A stretch of DNA of 64,000 nucleotides from Candidatus Peribacteraceae bacterium (GCA_018061945.1 JAGOTD010000003.1:63498-127497); one strand, 5' to 3'; positions 7,440-15,464 are shown, counted from the first letter of the stretch. Notes: a model not told the origin generated them from the letters alone. Made by a program: numbers and translations.

Positions 7440-9353
7440 ATGACTGATTTTGATCCACTTCGTCGGCTCGCTTACAAAACTGCCCCTTCAAAGGAGCAGT
7501 CCGACCGTATGAAAAAGCGCATCATGATGCGCTTGGAACCGTCTTTTCTTCGTAATCTAGCAAGTACCGTACAGCCGTCTGAAGTCCTTCAAAAAAAGGT
7601 GAAGATGAAACTGTTCAACCGCATCGGCTTGCCGCAGGTAGCCAACACCCTCAAAGATCTATCGCACATCACCAACCCCGATTCTGCCCAAAGCCAACGT
7701 ATTCGCTTACGCATTCTCTCACGCATTCAGCCGCTGGCTGCGCCGTTTATCCATACTGGTCTTAAGTGGTCGGCATCTTTTGCTGTCTTACTGTTTGTTG
7801 TGCGTTTTATTATACCGCTAGCTGTTATCGCGCCGTATACCGAAGCGCAGACAGTCGTCCAAATTATTCCCGAAGGCACCGTTTCCATGCTGATTGGCGG
7901 TGTATGGGTACCGGTCACACAGCCGGAAATCATCCACGGAGCAGTTATGGTGCGCACCGAACACGACAGCAAAGCCAGTATTTACATGCACGATGATGCT
8001 GTCTTGCGGCTCGCTGCAGACACCACTCTCAAATTGCACGACATTGCGAACCGTCCTCAAGTGAGTGCTGGCCCGACTGCGACACTGGTTCGCGGACAAA
8101 TATGGGCACTCAGTCAGATTCCAGCGGTATTTCACGGTATTTCGATCGATACAGTAGATGGAGCAATTGAGTTGAACGAAGCCAGTATTTCTTTGAAGCA
8201 AGATGCTAAGCGCATCACCGCAGTCGTCTACGATCGCGCCGCTCTGTTTTCGCAAGATGGCAAAGAAACAGCTCTCACATCGGGAGAATCGATCATTGCT
8301 GCCGACAAGAACAGCGTTCTTAAACAGGCCATTCCGGTTGCTGATTTTCAGAGTGAGTGGGCCAAGATGAACCTGGCTCTCGACAGTGCGCACAGAAGCG
8401 AGATCATTACACTGCAAGAAGAACGTCGTCAGAAATTGGCTGGTATCCTTCCTACGTCCTACCTGTACCCCGTTAAACGTGCCGTAGAGCGCATGGATGT
8501 TCTTCTCACGTTTAACAGCGAAGCAAGAGCGCAAAAGCAATTGGCATTGGCCGAAACGCGTTTAAACGAAGCAGCGGTTCTGTTGAAAGATCCGGATACG
8601 CAGAATGAAGCCGTACCACTGCTGTCGGAATATCGCCAGACTCTCATCGATCTCGCTACCGGAAGTGCCGGAAACCTCGTGCAATTTCTCATCAACAAGC
8701 AAATTGCCGATACTAGTTCGTCTATTACAACCGCCACGCCGGATTCTCAATTATATGCCATCAAAGAAGCGGTACTGGATGTCAGTAAGGCTATTCCCAA
8801 CACAAACCTGAACGAAAAAGATGTAGAAGGATACGTGCTGGTCGATAAGCTGATTGCCCTCAATACCGATTTGCAGAAAACCAAAAACACAGCCGCTGCT
8901 CTTACGGAATACAACGAGCTGCAGCCGTATATTAAGCAATTACTCGATGGCACAGACGGGGCGCATCCGCTGCTCCAAGCCGAAGCGAAATCACTCTTGG
9001 CCAAAACATCCACGTTGCTGGCAGATACGGAAGTAAAGGATATCGATACGACCGCAGTGCAAGACGATATCATGCAATACATGCCGGCCGATCCTCAACA
9101 GCGACAGGAATTGGTCATCACCGAAAAGCAGATCGATGAGCAGGTGAATACGATCATCAGCCGCGCGCTTCTGTTTGATTTTCACCAGAGCCGAGAGAAC
9201 CAGTTGCTGGCCGATATTCGCGACTTAAAGGATCGCAGCAACCCGAATCGCGGTACCATTTTGCGCCGCCTGTATCGCAAGCTTCCGCGCGGACTCGCCG
9301 AAATCGCCCGCATCGAAATCGAGCAGTTCAGCGACGAGCTCAAGAGTAAATAA
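7440..9353 (+). CDS. membrane FecR/DUF5667-like protein, probable partner of the sigma factor
   Basis: A 637-residue protein: basic cytosolic N-terminus of about 105 residues, one membrane helix near 107-128, then an outside FecR-like segment (residues about 135-290, with the VQIIPEGTVSMLIGGVWVPV start and repeated beta strands), and a helical DUF5667-like domain starting SYLYPVKRAVERMDVL near residue 340 that is followed by a long helical tail. This arrangement, placed directly after a sigma factor, suggests an anti-sigma or signal-sensing role; that role is inference. A possible promoter (TTGACA at 7358-7363 with TAGTTA 16 bases on) lies in the gap, so it may also be transcribed separately. 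Confidence 0.65.
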   Translation: MTDFDPLRRLAYKTAPSKEQSDRMKKRIMMRLEPSFLRNLASTVQPSEVLQKKVKMKLFNRIGLPQVANTLKDLSHITNPDSAQSQRIRLRILSRIQPLAAPFIHTGLKWSASFAVLLFVVRFIIPLAVIAPYTEAQTVVQIIPEGTVSMLIGGVWVPVTQPEIIHGAVMVRTEHDSKASIYMHDDAVLRLAADTTLKLHDIANRPQVSAGPTATLVRGQIWALSQIPAVFHGISIDTVDGAIELNEASISLKQDAKRITAVVYDRAALFSQDGKETALTSGESIIAADKNSVLKQAIPVADFQSEWAKMNLALDSAHRSEIITLQEERRQKLAGILPTSYLYPVKRAVERMDVLLTFNSEARAQKQLALAETRLNEAAVLLKDPDTQNEAVPLLSEYRQTLIDLATGSAGNLVQFLINKQIADTSSSITTATPDSQLYAIKEAVLDVSKAIPNTNLNEKDVEGYVLVDKLIALNTDLQKTKNTAAALTEYNELQPYIKQLLDGTDGAHPLLQAEAKSLLAKTSTLLADTEVKDIDTTAVQDDIMQYMPADPQQRQELVITEKQIDEQVNTIISRALLFDFHQSRENQLLADIRDLKDRSNPNRGTILRRLYRKLPRGLAEIARIEIEQFSDELKSK

Positions 9354-9408
9354 TTGTGCGCTTCTATTGACCGGCTATTACCTAAGCGGGCAGACTGGAG
9401 GCCATTTT

Positions 9409-9421
9409 CATTCTCTTTGCT
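9409..9421 (+). promoter_or_regulatory. leaderless -10 element of efp
   Basis: CATTCT at 9409-9414, seven bases before ATG. The same hexamer with six-base spacing precedes dipZ and the TMEM175 gene. Confidence 0.45.
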
Positions 9422-9982
9422 ATGTACACAATTACCGATCTCAAGCCGGGCCGCGCCATCACTATCGACGGCGAGCCATTTCTCATCCTCACCTCGCAGT
9501 TTGGTCGCAAGAGCCAATCCAAGGCGAACATGCAGACCAAGCTTAAGAATTTAAAGACAGGATCTATTATCACCAAAAACTTTCAGGGATCCGAAAAGAT
9601 CGAACCGGCTGCCGTTGGGTATCGTCACGTACAGTATTTGTTTGCGAATCAGGGTGTGCGTACATTCATGGATTTGGAAACCTACGATCAGTTCGAGTTT
9701 TCCGATGAAGCGCTTGGCGACATCGTTGAGTTTTTGCACGACGGCATGGAGTGCGATGCACTTTTGTATGACGATCTGCCCATCGGTATCAAGTTACCCG
9801 CAACGGTTATTTTGAAAGTTGTCGAAACTGAGCCAGGTTTGCGTGGCGACACGGCGCAGGGCGGCAGCAAGCCAGCCAAGCTGGAAAGTGGCGCTGTTAT
9901 CAACGTGCCGTTGTTCATTACCGAAGGAGATAAGATTAAAGTGAATACGGAATTGTTTTCGTATATTGAGAGAGCGAATTAG
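9422..9982 (+). CDS. efp: translation elongation factor P
   Basis: A 186-residue ribosome-bound factor that relieves stalling at polyproline stretches. All three beta-barrel domains are present (KOW-like residues 1-65, OB domains 66-128 and 129-186, ending FSYIERAN). The loop that in E. coli is PGKG with the modified Lys34 reads GRKSQSK here (residues 28-34), with Gln at the aligned position and lysines on both sides. No EpmA/EpmB or rhamnosylation gene is in the window. It follows the FecR-like gene by 68 bases and has its own CATTCT element. Confidence 0.93.
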   Translation: MYTITDLKPGRAITIDGEPFLILTSQFGRKSQSKANMQTKLKNLKTGSIITKNFQGSEKIEPAAVGYRHVQYLFANQGVRTFMDLETYDQFEFSDEALGDIVEFLHDGMECDALLYDDLPIGIKLPATVILKVVETEPGLRGDTAQGGSKPAKLESGAVINVPLFITEGDKIKVNTELFSYIERAN

Positions 9983-10048
9983 AGGAGGAGAGGGTTGAGA
10001 GGAGGAAAAGATGAAGAGGAATTTTTGCGAATATCGAATCTACCGCAG

Positions 10049-10068
10049 CCGAGGTTCGTAAACCTCGG
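10049..10068. repeat. CCGAGGTT hairpin after efp
   Basis: CCGAGGTT/AACCTCGG, eight perfect pairs around loop CGTA; same design as the hairpins at 6526-6594. The 200-base gap also holds a copy of the dispersed TGCTGAGCGAAGTCGAAG element at about 10110-10136. Confidence 0.6.
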
Positions 10069-10109
10069 TTCCGAAGTAAAAAATTATGTGGTATATATTC
10101 CTCTGGATT

Positions 10110-10136
10110 GTCATGCTGAGCGAAGTCGAAGCATGG
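10110..10136. repeat. TGAGCGAAGTCGAAG dispersed element
   Basis: TGTCATGCTGAGCGAAGTCG with its continuation matches a repeat widespread in bacterial genomes; a diverged copy (CTGAGCTCAGTCGAAG) is at 28-43 of the window. It can fold CATGCT..AGCATG. Confidence 0.55.
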
Positions 10137-10185
10137 GTAACCAGCCCGTCGCGCAGAGGCGACAGGCCGGTTGGGCGCTCGATCA

Positions 10186-10392
10186 TCAACACGGATAGCC
10201 TTGTGCGCCGATTGCCAACTTCTCGTCACCGAGCTCTAGGCCGTCAGGTCCTGGCTCGGGGTTTCGCGGTGCGCCTTCGACTGTGAGCTGGGGCCAGACT
10301 TGCTCCCCGTTGATCTTAATGATCGTTCCGTCAGGGAGGCCGATGTGTTTTGTCTCTCCATCCGGGAGAACGAAATCGACGGTGGGGGACAT
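10186..10392 (-). CDS. small hypothetical protein
   Basis: A 68-residue soluble protein, acidic, with a strand-rich start (MSPTVDFVLPDGETKHIGLP) and a GDE-rich tail; family unknown. I chose the ATG at 10392 because an AAGGCGG ribosome-binding site lies eight bases before it. A longer frame from an ATG at 10470 would add 26 basic residues, but that ATG directly abuts the -10 (ACAGTA on the plus strand, 10471-10476) of a TTGACA-16-TACTGT promoter and so should not be transcribed in full. Promoter, leader and ribosome-binding site make it one of the non-leaderless small genes. Confidence 0.6.
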   Translation of the reverse strand: MSPTVDFVLPDGETKHIGLPDGTIIKINGEQVWPQLTVEGAPRNPEPGPDGLELGDEKLAIGAQGYPC

Positions 10393-10470
10393 ATTCTTTT
10401 CCGCCTTTCGAGCTTTCCGCTTCGTCTCGGCCAATCCGAACGGATCAGCAACTTGCGCAGCGGTTGGCAT

Positions 10471-10498
10471 ACAGTAATTGTGTTTTAGCTTTTGTCAA
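10471..10498 (-). promoter_or_regulatory. promoter of the small gene at 10186-10392
   Basis: Minus strand TTGACA (10493-10498), 16-base spacer, TACTGT (10471-10476). It sits back to back with the plus-strand element at 10524. Confidence 0.6.
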
Positions 10499-10523
10499 TT
10501 TTTGTATTCAGCTGTCTCTGCGC

Positions 10524-10535
10524 TACTGTATTCCT
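10524..10535 (+). promoter_or_regulatory. leaderless -10 element
   Basis: TACTGT at 10524-10529, six-base gap, ATG at 10536. Confidence 0.6.
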
Positions 10536-11438
10536 ATGCAGATAAAACGATATTGGCTTCCGCTCTTCTTAGCCTGTTTTGCTTTTATCGTTCCTCACGC
10601 GGCTGCGATTTGTCCGGTTATTAATTACCAGACGGATTTTCTGAATGCGGATAGTGTCTTTGTCGGAAAAATCATCAGTCGCGACGAGAAAACCGATCTT
10701 ACGTCACTTCGGGTTTCGTACAGTTGGAAAGGCCCGCAGTGGGGGAAGCAGACAGTGCGCATTCCAGCACTTGTCACCGATCAGTTTAAAGCCGATGACA
10801 ATGGCTTGTACTACGCGCAGCCAGATACCGACGGCGTGTTATTTGTAGATCCTTGTAGTCGTACAGCTCCGCTGGATGAAGCGTCGGAATTTACACTGTA
10901 TCTGTTTGCTCATATCGGCATGTGGCTGGTGTTTATTTTCCTGCTGCGCTTTGCGTTTATCTTCACGTTTCGTTATTTGTCGCAGGCAGTTGCACCACTT
11001 CTGTACTGCCTGACAGCCGCCACGCTTTTATCTTTGATTGTGCCTGATTACATTCTGCATGCCGTTCAATTGCCATTCTTTGCACAGCTTGCGATTGCTC
11101 CAATGCTATTTTTGATTCTGAGTATTGCTGGTTTGATGATCGGCATGTCGCGCAAAGAGAAGCTGGTATCCGTCGATACGTTTACACCGTTTGGTGTCGC
11201 GCTTGCGATCTTTGCTGTGTGTGAAATCGTTATTGCCGTCTTCTTCCAGCCGTTTACCGCACTGATTGCCGGTGGCACGGCTATTTTGATTGCCGATAGC
11301 TGGCGAAGCGGCATCCCGTTTGAGCCGGCCGAAAATGCCATCAAACATCGATTCCGCTCTATGATTCTCATTCTCGTTAGTTTTAGCTTGATGATGGTCG
11401 CAGTCGGGATTTTCTTTCAACGGTGGATGAGTTTGTAA
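10536..11438 (+). CDS. exported TIMP-like domain plus membrane helices
   Basis: A 300-residue membrane protein. A signal peptide (residues 1-24, ending PHAAA) is followed by Cys25 and an outside domain of about 110 residues with the pattern of bacterial TIMP/netrin-like OB folds: ADSVFVGKIIS, VSYSWKGPQWG and DPCSRTAPLDEA. Six hydrophobic helices follow (about 128-300). TIMP-like domains in bacteria are of unknown role; linkage to a multi-helix membrane part is less usual. The upstream in-frame extension would begin in the divergent gene, so the ATG six bases after TACTGT is preferred. Ends at a shared terminator. Confidence 0.65.
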   Translation: MQIKRYWLPLFLACFAFIVPHAAAICPVINYQTDFLNADSVFVGKIISRDEKTDLTSLRVSYSWKGPQWGKQTVRIPALVTDQFKADDNGLYYAQPDTDGVLFVDPCSRTAPLDEASEFTLYLFAHIGMWLVFIFLLRFAFIFTFRYLSQAVAPLLYCLTAATLLSLIVPDYILHAVQLPFFAQLAIAPMLFLILSIAGLMIGMSRKEKLVSVDTFTPFGVALAIFAVCEIVIAVFFQPFTALIAGGTAILIADSWRSGIPFEPAENAIKHRFRSMILILVSFSLMMVAVGIFFQRWMSL

Positions 11439-11442
11439 AACT

Positions 11443-11472
11443 GCAGCCTTTCCTCAGATGAAGAAAGGCTGC
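11443..11472. terminator. bidirectional terminator
   Basis: GCAGCCTTTC and GAAAGGCTGC form a perfect ten-pair stem with a ten-base loop between two convergent genes. Confidence 0.65.
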
Positions 11473-11486
11473 CAGACGACATGATC

Positions 11487-11762
11487 TTAATTTGGTTTGA
11501 GATACTCTCCATGCTCCAATCCGTGTACGATTACAACTACTTTTGAATACGGATCGAGGTTGATGTTGACTGGGTCATGAAGCCACGTGCGAATGTGGAT
11601 GGACCATTTTCCGTCCGGCAGCCCTGCTCCGAAGACTGCCTGATTGCTTGATTGGGTGATGGCAAGGTTCTTCGTGTCGTTGATAATTTGTTCATGCACC
11701 AAAATCCCATAGTCGGATCCCTCTTGGAAACAGAGGATCATAACTGTGTTCGATTGTGTCAT
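11487..11762 (-). CDS. small hypothetical protein
   Basis: A 91-residue protein of alternating hydrophobic strands (MTQSNTVMILCFQEGSDYGI at the start, then WSIHIRTWL and a hydrophobic YSKVVVIVHGLEHGEYL end). It could be a compact beta fold; no family is recognised. The ATG at 11762 is preferred because an AGAGGT site lies just upstream; a consensus-like promoter TTGCCA-16-TATAAT is at 11824-11851, giving a leader of about 55 bases. Convergent with the TIMP-like gene and sharing its terminator. Confidence 0.65.
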   Translation of the reverse strand: MTQSNTVMILCFQEGSDYGILVHEQIINDTKNLAITQSSNQAVFGAGLPDGKWSIHIRTWLHDPVNINLDPYSKVVVIVHGLEHGEYLKPN

Positions 11763-11823
11763 CGGTCTAGTACCTCTTTGAAAGATCGTGTTCTCCAGCT
11801 CGAAATGAGCCAAAGATACTATT

Positions 11824-11851
11824 ATTATAAGTATTTATAAATTTTTGGCAA
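11824..11851 (-). promoter_or_regulatory. promoter of the small gene at 11487-11762
   Basis: Minus strand TTGCCA (11846-11851), 16-base spacer, TATAAT (11824-11829); it begins nine bases after the gatB stop. Confidence 0.65.
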
Positions 11852-11859
11852 GGATCTGC

Positions 11860-13272
11860 TTATCCAATTTCCTTTGCAAGCATCTCATTTACCATTTTCG
11901 GGTTCGCCTTGCCTTTGCTTTCTTTCATAATCCAGCCGACAACGGGCCCAAGGGCTGCGGCTTTACCGCCTTTAAATCCTTCTATTGCCTGCGGATTAGC
12001 AGCAATCGCTTTCTTCACGAGTTCCAAAATGGCGCCGGTATCGGAGACTTGCTTTAAGCCTTTTTCATCAATAATCGCGTTTGCGGATTTGCCGGATTCG
12101 ATCATGGCTTCCAATACTTCTTTGCCGGCATTGGTGCTGATGGTGCCAGAACTGATGGCTTGTGCGAGTTCCACCATCGATTCTACTGAAGGCGCCTGAT
12201 CAATCGTCTTGTCTTGCTGTTTAAGAAAGCCGGTAAGCTGTGTGAGAACGAGCGATGATGCGCGCTTGCTGTCTTTGGTTTTGGCGTTGATGGCATCAAA
12301 CAGCAATCGTAGTTTCGGCTGATCGATAAGCACCATAGCTTCGGCCTCACTAATACCCATAGTCATATACTCCTGCTTCATTTCGGAGGGCAATTTCTGC
12401 ATGGCACCCGCAATTTCTTCTATCCATTTTGGATCGAGTGCCAGAGGTGGAATATCGGGCTCCGGGAAATAACGATAATCGGCAGCGGATTCTTTATCGC
12501 GCAGCAAGACGGTCTTTTCTTCATCATCCAGCCAGCCAACGGTTGTTTCGCCAGTTGGCGGCGTGCCCGCTTCCCACTGTTTGATGAGCTGGTTTTGCTG
12601 ATAGGTGAGTGCGCGTTCGAGTGACTTAAACGAGTTCAAGTTTTTGATTTCGATACGTGGATAGAGTTTGGTATCGCCCTTTGGTCGCATGGAAATACTG
12701 GCATCGAAGCGCATCATGCCTTTGAACATGTCTGCCTCGGTAGAATCGGCTGCAATGATGATACGGCGCAATTCCTGGGCAAATTCCACGGCATCCTGAG
12801 CGCTTCGTAACTCTGGCTCGGTCACAATTTCCATCAGCGGTGTACCTGCGCGGTTATAATCACACAGAGATCCGTTGCTTCTGTGCATCAGTTTTCCGGC
12901 ATCATTTTCCAAGTGCAGGCGCGTAATGCCGCATTTCTTGCCATCGCCAAATTGCACAACGCCTTTAGAGGCGAGGGGATCGGAGTACTGCGAAATTTGG
13001 TAACCGGACGGTAAATCCGGATAAAAATAATTCTTGCGGTCAAAATGACAGGTAGCGTTGATGGTGCATTTAAGTGCTTTGGACGCGCGTGTTGCTTTCT
13101 CGACAACGGCTTTATTGGGAACTGGCAGCGTGCCCGGATGACCCATGCAAACTGGGCACACGGTCGTATTGGGCTCTTTGCCCCATGCATCGTTATCGCA
13201 GCTGCAGAACATCTTGGTCTTGCTGTTTACCTGCGCGTGCACTTCCAGGCCGATAATTGTTTCGAGTTCCAT
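11860..13272 (-). CDS. gatB: aspartyl/glutamyl-tRNA amidotransferase subunit B
   Basis: A 470-residue kinase-like subunit of the GatCAB complex that converts misacylated Glu-tRNA(Gln)/Asp-tRNA(Asn) to the amide forms. Family marks are clear: ETIIGLEVHAQ at the start, CSCDND zinc Cys residues, CPVCMGHPGTLPV, YFYPDLPSGYQISQY, and the C-terminal YqeY-like tail with VGWIMKESKGKANP. The ATG at 13272 is set by a TACACT element seven bases upstream; the longer frame adds 32 unrelated residues. GatA and GatC are not in the window. Confidence 0.96.
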   Translation of the reverse strand: MELETIIGLEVHAQVNSKTKMFCSCDNDAWGKEPNTTVCPVCMGHPGTLPVPNKAVVEKATRASKALKCTINATCHFDRKNYFYPDLPSGYQISQYSDPLASKGVVQFGDGKKCGITRLHLENDAGKLMHRSNGSLCDYNRAGTPLMEIVTEPELRSAQDAVEFAQELRRIIIAADSTEADMFKGMMRFDASISMRPKGDTKLYPRIEIKNLNSFKSLERALTYQQNQLIKQWEAGTPPTGETTVGWLDDEEKTVLLRDKESAADYRYFPEPDIPPLALDPKWIEEIAGAMQKLPSEMKQEYMTMGISEAEAMVLIDQPKLRLLFDAINAKTKDSKRASSLVLTQLTGFLKQQDKTIDQAPSVESMVELAQAISSGTISTNAGKEVLEAMIESGKSANAIIDEKGLKQVSDTGAILELVKKAIAANPQAIEGFKGGKAAALGPVVGWIMKESKGKANPKMVNEMLAKEIG

Positions 13273-13285
13273 GGAATAAAGTGTA
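13273..13285 (-). promoter_or_regulatory. leaderless -10 element of gatB
   Basis: Minus strand TACACT (13280-13285), seven-base gap, ATG at 13272. Confidence 0.65.
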
Positions 13286-13410
13286 TCAACGTTGAAAATT
13301 ATCCACAATCCATCTTCAGCAGCCTGCCCGCGGTGTTCATCAAATCCTCTTAACAACGCCGCACCCACGGAGGGGTGCTGCTGAGGTGTTTTTTTATTTG
13401 TTTTTAGAGC

Positions 13411-13878
13411 TTACAAAGTCGGCGTTGTCAGCTTCGGATGCGGATAGTCGACAATCAGCACTCCTTCCAAGTGATCCACTTCATGCTGGACTACTCGCGC
13501 ATCAAAATCTTTCAGTTTTAGTTCTTGCTCATGGCCTTTTACATCTAAAAACTTCACGAGAATCTCCACTGATCTCGGCACATGGAGCCAGATGTCCGGC
13601 AAGCTTAAGCAGCCTTCTTCGGCAACGGCGAGCGTTTCACTTTTGGAAACAATTTCTGGATTGATGAGCGCAACGAGTTTGCGATTGAGCATGCAAATAC
13701 ACACGCGTTCGCTGCGATTCACCTGTGGCGCGGCAATGCCGGCGCCTTTGGCAGCGACTGTTGTTTCCTTCATGTCTTTGATGAGACTGAGAATCTCTTT
13801 CGTCACTTTTGGCACCTTCTTCGTTTTTGCACGAAGAATCGGTTGGTCTTGGCCGATAACGATAGGGAGGATGGCTAT
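13411..13878 (-). CDS. def: peptide deformylase, apparent ATA start
   Basis: A zinc or iron enzyme that removes the formyl group from new proteins. All three motifs are present: GAGIAAPQ, EEGCLSLPD with the metal Cys, and QHEVDHLEG with two metal His and the catalytic Glu. Natural family N-termini begin close to the ILPIV segment. No ATG, GTG or TTG lies near it in frame: the only upstream ATG (13983) is inside the GGTAAGTA repeat and would translate it. A TACACT element (13885-13890) is exactly six bases before an ATA codon at 13878, matching the leaderless spacing elsewhere, so I place the start there (155 residues). The function is certain, the start codon a proposal. Confidence 0.85.
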   Translation of the reverse strand: MAILPIVIGQDQPILRAKTKKVPKVTKEILSLIKDMKETTVAAKGAGIAAPQVNRSERVCICMLNRKLVALINPEIVSKSETLAVAEEGCLSLPDIWLHVPRSVEILVKFLDVKGHEQELKLKDFDARVVQHEVDHLEGVLIVDYPHPKLTTPTL

Positions 13879-13890
13879 GGGGATAGTGTA
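13879..13890 (-). promoter_or_regulatory. leaderless -10 element of def
   Basis: Minus strand TACACT followed by six bases and the codon ATA. This spacing decides the proposed start. Confidence 0.55.
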
Positions 13891-13924
13891 AATGGATTTT
13901 TGTGAAAGATCTACAGGGGACGAG

Positions 13925-13999
13925 GAGGTATTGTAGGTAAGGTAAGTACGGTAAGTAAGGTACGTAAAATACCTACTATACATACAATACCTATCTTAC
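13925..13999. repeat. GGTAAGTA-family inverted repeat
   Basis: Runs of GGTAAGTA, GGTACGTA-like words on one arm and TACCTTAC/TACCTAC words on the other; the arms can pair over about 30 bases. Lies between dnaQ-like and def genes; other copies at 52296 and 55739. Confidence 0.75.
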
Positions 14000-14577
14000 C
14001 TTCTCACCAGCCCAATACTTGCCTTTTTCCTCAGCTCATCAATCGAATTGATGCCGGCGGTTTCTGTCATTTTCATCAGCGCTTGTGCGGTGAGCACAAC
14101 GTCTGGCAGTGCGCGGTGGCGGGCTTGAGGAATTGTCAGATTAAGTCTGCGACTTACGTTATCTAGGCTATGCGAAAATTCGCGCGGGTAGAGCGTGCGG
14201 CTTAATTGCAACGTACAGAGACATTCGGGTAAATCGATGTATCCCCAGCAGAATTCTTTCTCGCATTCTAGAAAGCCCATATCGAAACTGGCGTTGTGCG
14301 CCAGGAGAATAGAGCCTTTGGCGAAGTCTAAAAATTGCGGAAGAATCTGGTCGATCGTTGGTGCGGTTTTCACGTCCTCGTCTTTAATTTTATTCACACG
14401 CTGTGCTTCCCACGGAATATCGCGTTCGGGATTGACGAGTGAAATGAAGCTCTTGGATTCATCAATAATGCCATCATCGATACGCAGGCCGGCAATCTCG
14501 ATAATGCGATGCCCTTTTTTAGGGTCAAGTCCGGTCGTCTCGACGTCAAAAACAGTGATGGAGGGAAAGGATGCCAT
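13996..14577 (-). CDS. DEDDh 3'-5' exonuclease (DNA polymerase III epsilon-like)
   Basis: A 193-residue exonuclease of the DnaQ family. The ExoI motif is DVETTGLDP near residue 10, ExoII is AHNASFDMGFL near 95, and the ExoIII His-Asp pair lies in ARHRALPDVVLTAQALMKM near 155, so all metal-binding acidic residues are present. It could be the proofreading subunit or a stand-alone repair/RNA exonuclease. It lies upstream of def on the same strand with a repeat between. The repeat overlaps its last codons, giving the VRR end. Confidence 0.85.
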   Translation of the reverse strand: MASFPSITVFDVETTGLDPKKGHRIIEIAGLRIDDGIIDESKSFISLVNPERDIPWEAQRVNKIKDEDVKTAPTIDQILPQFLDFAKGSILLAHNASFDMGFLECEKEFCWGYIDLPECLCTLQLSRTLYPREFSHSLDNVSRRLNLTIPQARHRALPDVVLTAQALMKMTETAGINSIDELRKKASIGLVRR

Positions 14578-14699
14578 GGGGAAGCGAGGGTAAGACGAAT
14601 AGCAAAAGCAATCAAGTACATGACGGTAGATATGAGCGATTTGCGTCTTGCAGTTTTTGGTTACTGGTTTTTAGTTTATCGTTTTGCTTTTGATAATTA

Positions 14700-14748
14700 G
14701 TATTCGAGACTTGTCTCGTATTTGGTTCTTTGATCTTCGCATTTTCCC
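14700..14748. repeat. CGAAGATCAAAGAACC-family repeat
   Basis: TATTTGGTTCTTTGATCTTC and flanks; nearly identical to 25681-25720 and, in reverse complement, to 53830-53853 inside uvrC. Confidence 0.75.
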
Positions 14749-14749
14749 T

Positions 14750-14761
14750 TATACTCCTGCT
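14750..14761 (+). promoter_or_regulatory. leaderless -10 element of nth
   Basis: TATACT at 14750-14755, six-base gap, ATG at 14762. Confidence 0.75.
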
Positions 14762-15418
14762 ATGAGCCGTCTTACTGTCGATATTGTGTTGCCCATTCTC
14801 GAAAAACTGTATCCGAACGCCGGTTGCACACTGGATCATACCAATGCGTTTGAGCTTTTGATCGCCACCATTTTATCGGCTCAGTGCACGGATAAACGCG
14901 TGAATATTGTCACCAAGGCGCTGTTTGCAAAATACCAAACGCCGCAGGATTACATTGCTGTCTCGCAGGAAGAACTGGAACAAGATATTTTCCAGTGCGG
15001 AACGTATCGCATGAAAGCCAAGGCGATTCAAGCCACCTGCCAGACGCTCATTGATCATTTTGATTCTCAGGTACCGCGCACCATGAAAGACATGCTGACA
15101 CTGCGGGGCGTTGGTCGCAAAACTGCGTCGGTAGTTTTGGGCGATGCGTACGGCATTCACGAGGGGATTGCGGTTGATACACATGTCACACGTGTTGCCA
15201 AACGCTTAGGACTCACTCGCTTTACCGAACAATCCAAAATCGAAAAAGACTTGATGCGCCAAACACCTCGCAAGGACTGGAGTAAGATATCGCACTTGCT
15301 TATCGCGCACGGTCGAGCTCTCTGTACAGCCAGAAAATCACCGTGTACCGATTGCTTAGATGCGTATTTGCCTGCCGCAAAAAGATCCTCCCACAGCGCG
15401 AAAAACAAACGCGCATAG
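14762..15418 (+). CDS. nth: endonuclease III
   Basis: A 218-residue base-excision repair DNA glycosylase/AP lyase for oxidised pyrimidines. The helix-hairpin-helix with catalytic lysine is LRGVGRKTASVVLGDAYG, with the catalytic Asp in VDTHVTRVAKRLG. The iron-sulfur loop is C-x6-C-x2-C-x5-C-like (CTARKSPCTDC near the end) but the spacing is slightly altered. ATSLSAQCTDKRVN-like text near residue 38 (LSAQCTDKRVN) is typical. The start is fixed by TATACT-6-ATG. It stands alone, followed by a redox lipoprotein gene. Confidence 0.94.
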   Translation: MSRLTVDIVLPILEKLYPNAGCTLDHTNAFELLIATILSAQCTDKRVNIVTKALFAKYQTPQDYIAVSQEELEQDIFQCGTYRMKAKAIQATCQTLIDHFDSQVPRTMKDMLTLRGVGRKTASVVLGDAYGIHEGIAVDTHVTRVAKRLGLTRFTEQSKIEKDLMRQTPRKDWSKISHLLIAHGRALCTARKSPCTDCLDAYLPAAKRSSHSAKNKRA

Positions 15419-15450
15419 GTTTGTCTTGTGCACAGAATAATGATTGAGAG

Positions 15451-15464
15451 TAGTATGGTGTTAC
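15451..15464 (+). promoter_or_regulatory. -10 element of the thioredoxin-like lipoprotein gene
   Basis: TAGTAT at 15451-15456, eight-base gap, ATG at 15465; no ribosome-binding site. Confidence 0.55.

Noticed and set aside
13879..13983. N-terminal extension of peptide deformylase from the ATG at 13983
   Set aside because: It would translate the GGTAAGTA repeat into a Tyr/Thr-rich string and include the -10 element; family alignment begins at the ILPIV segment.
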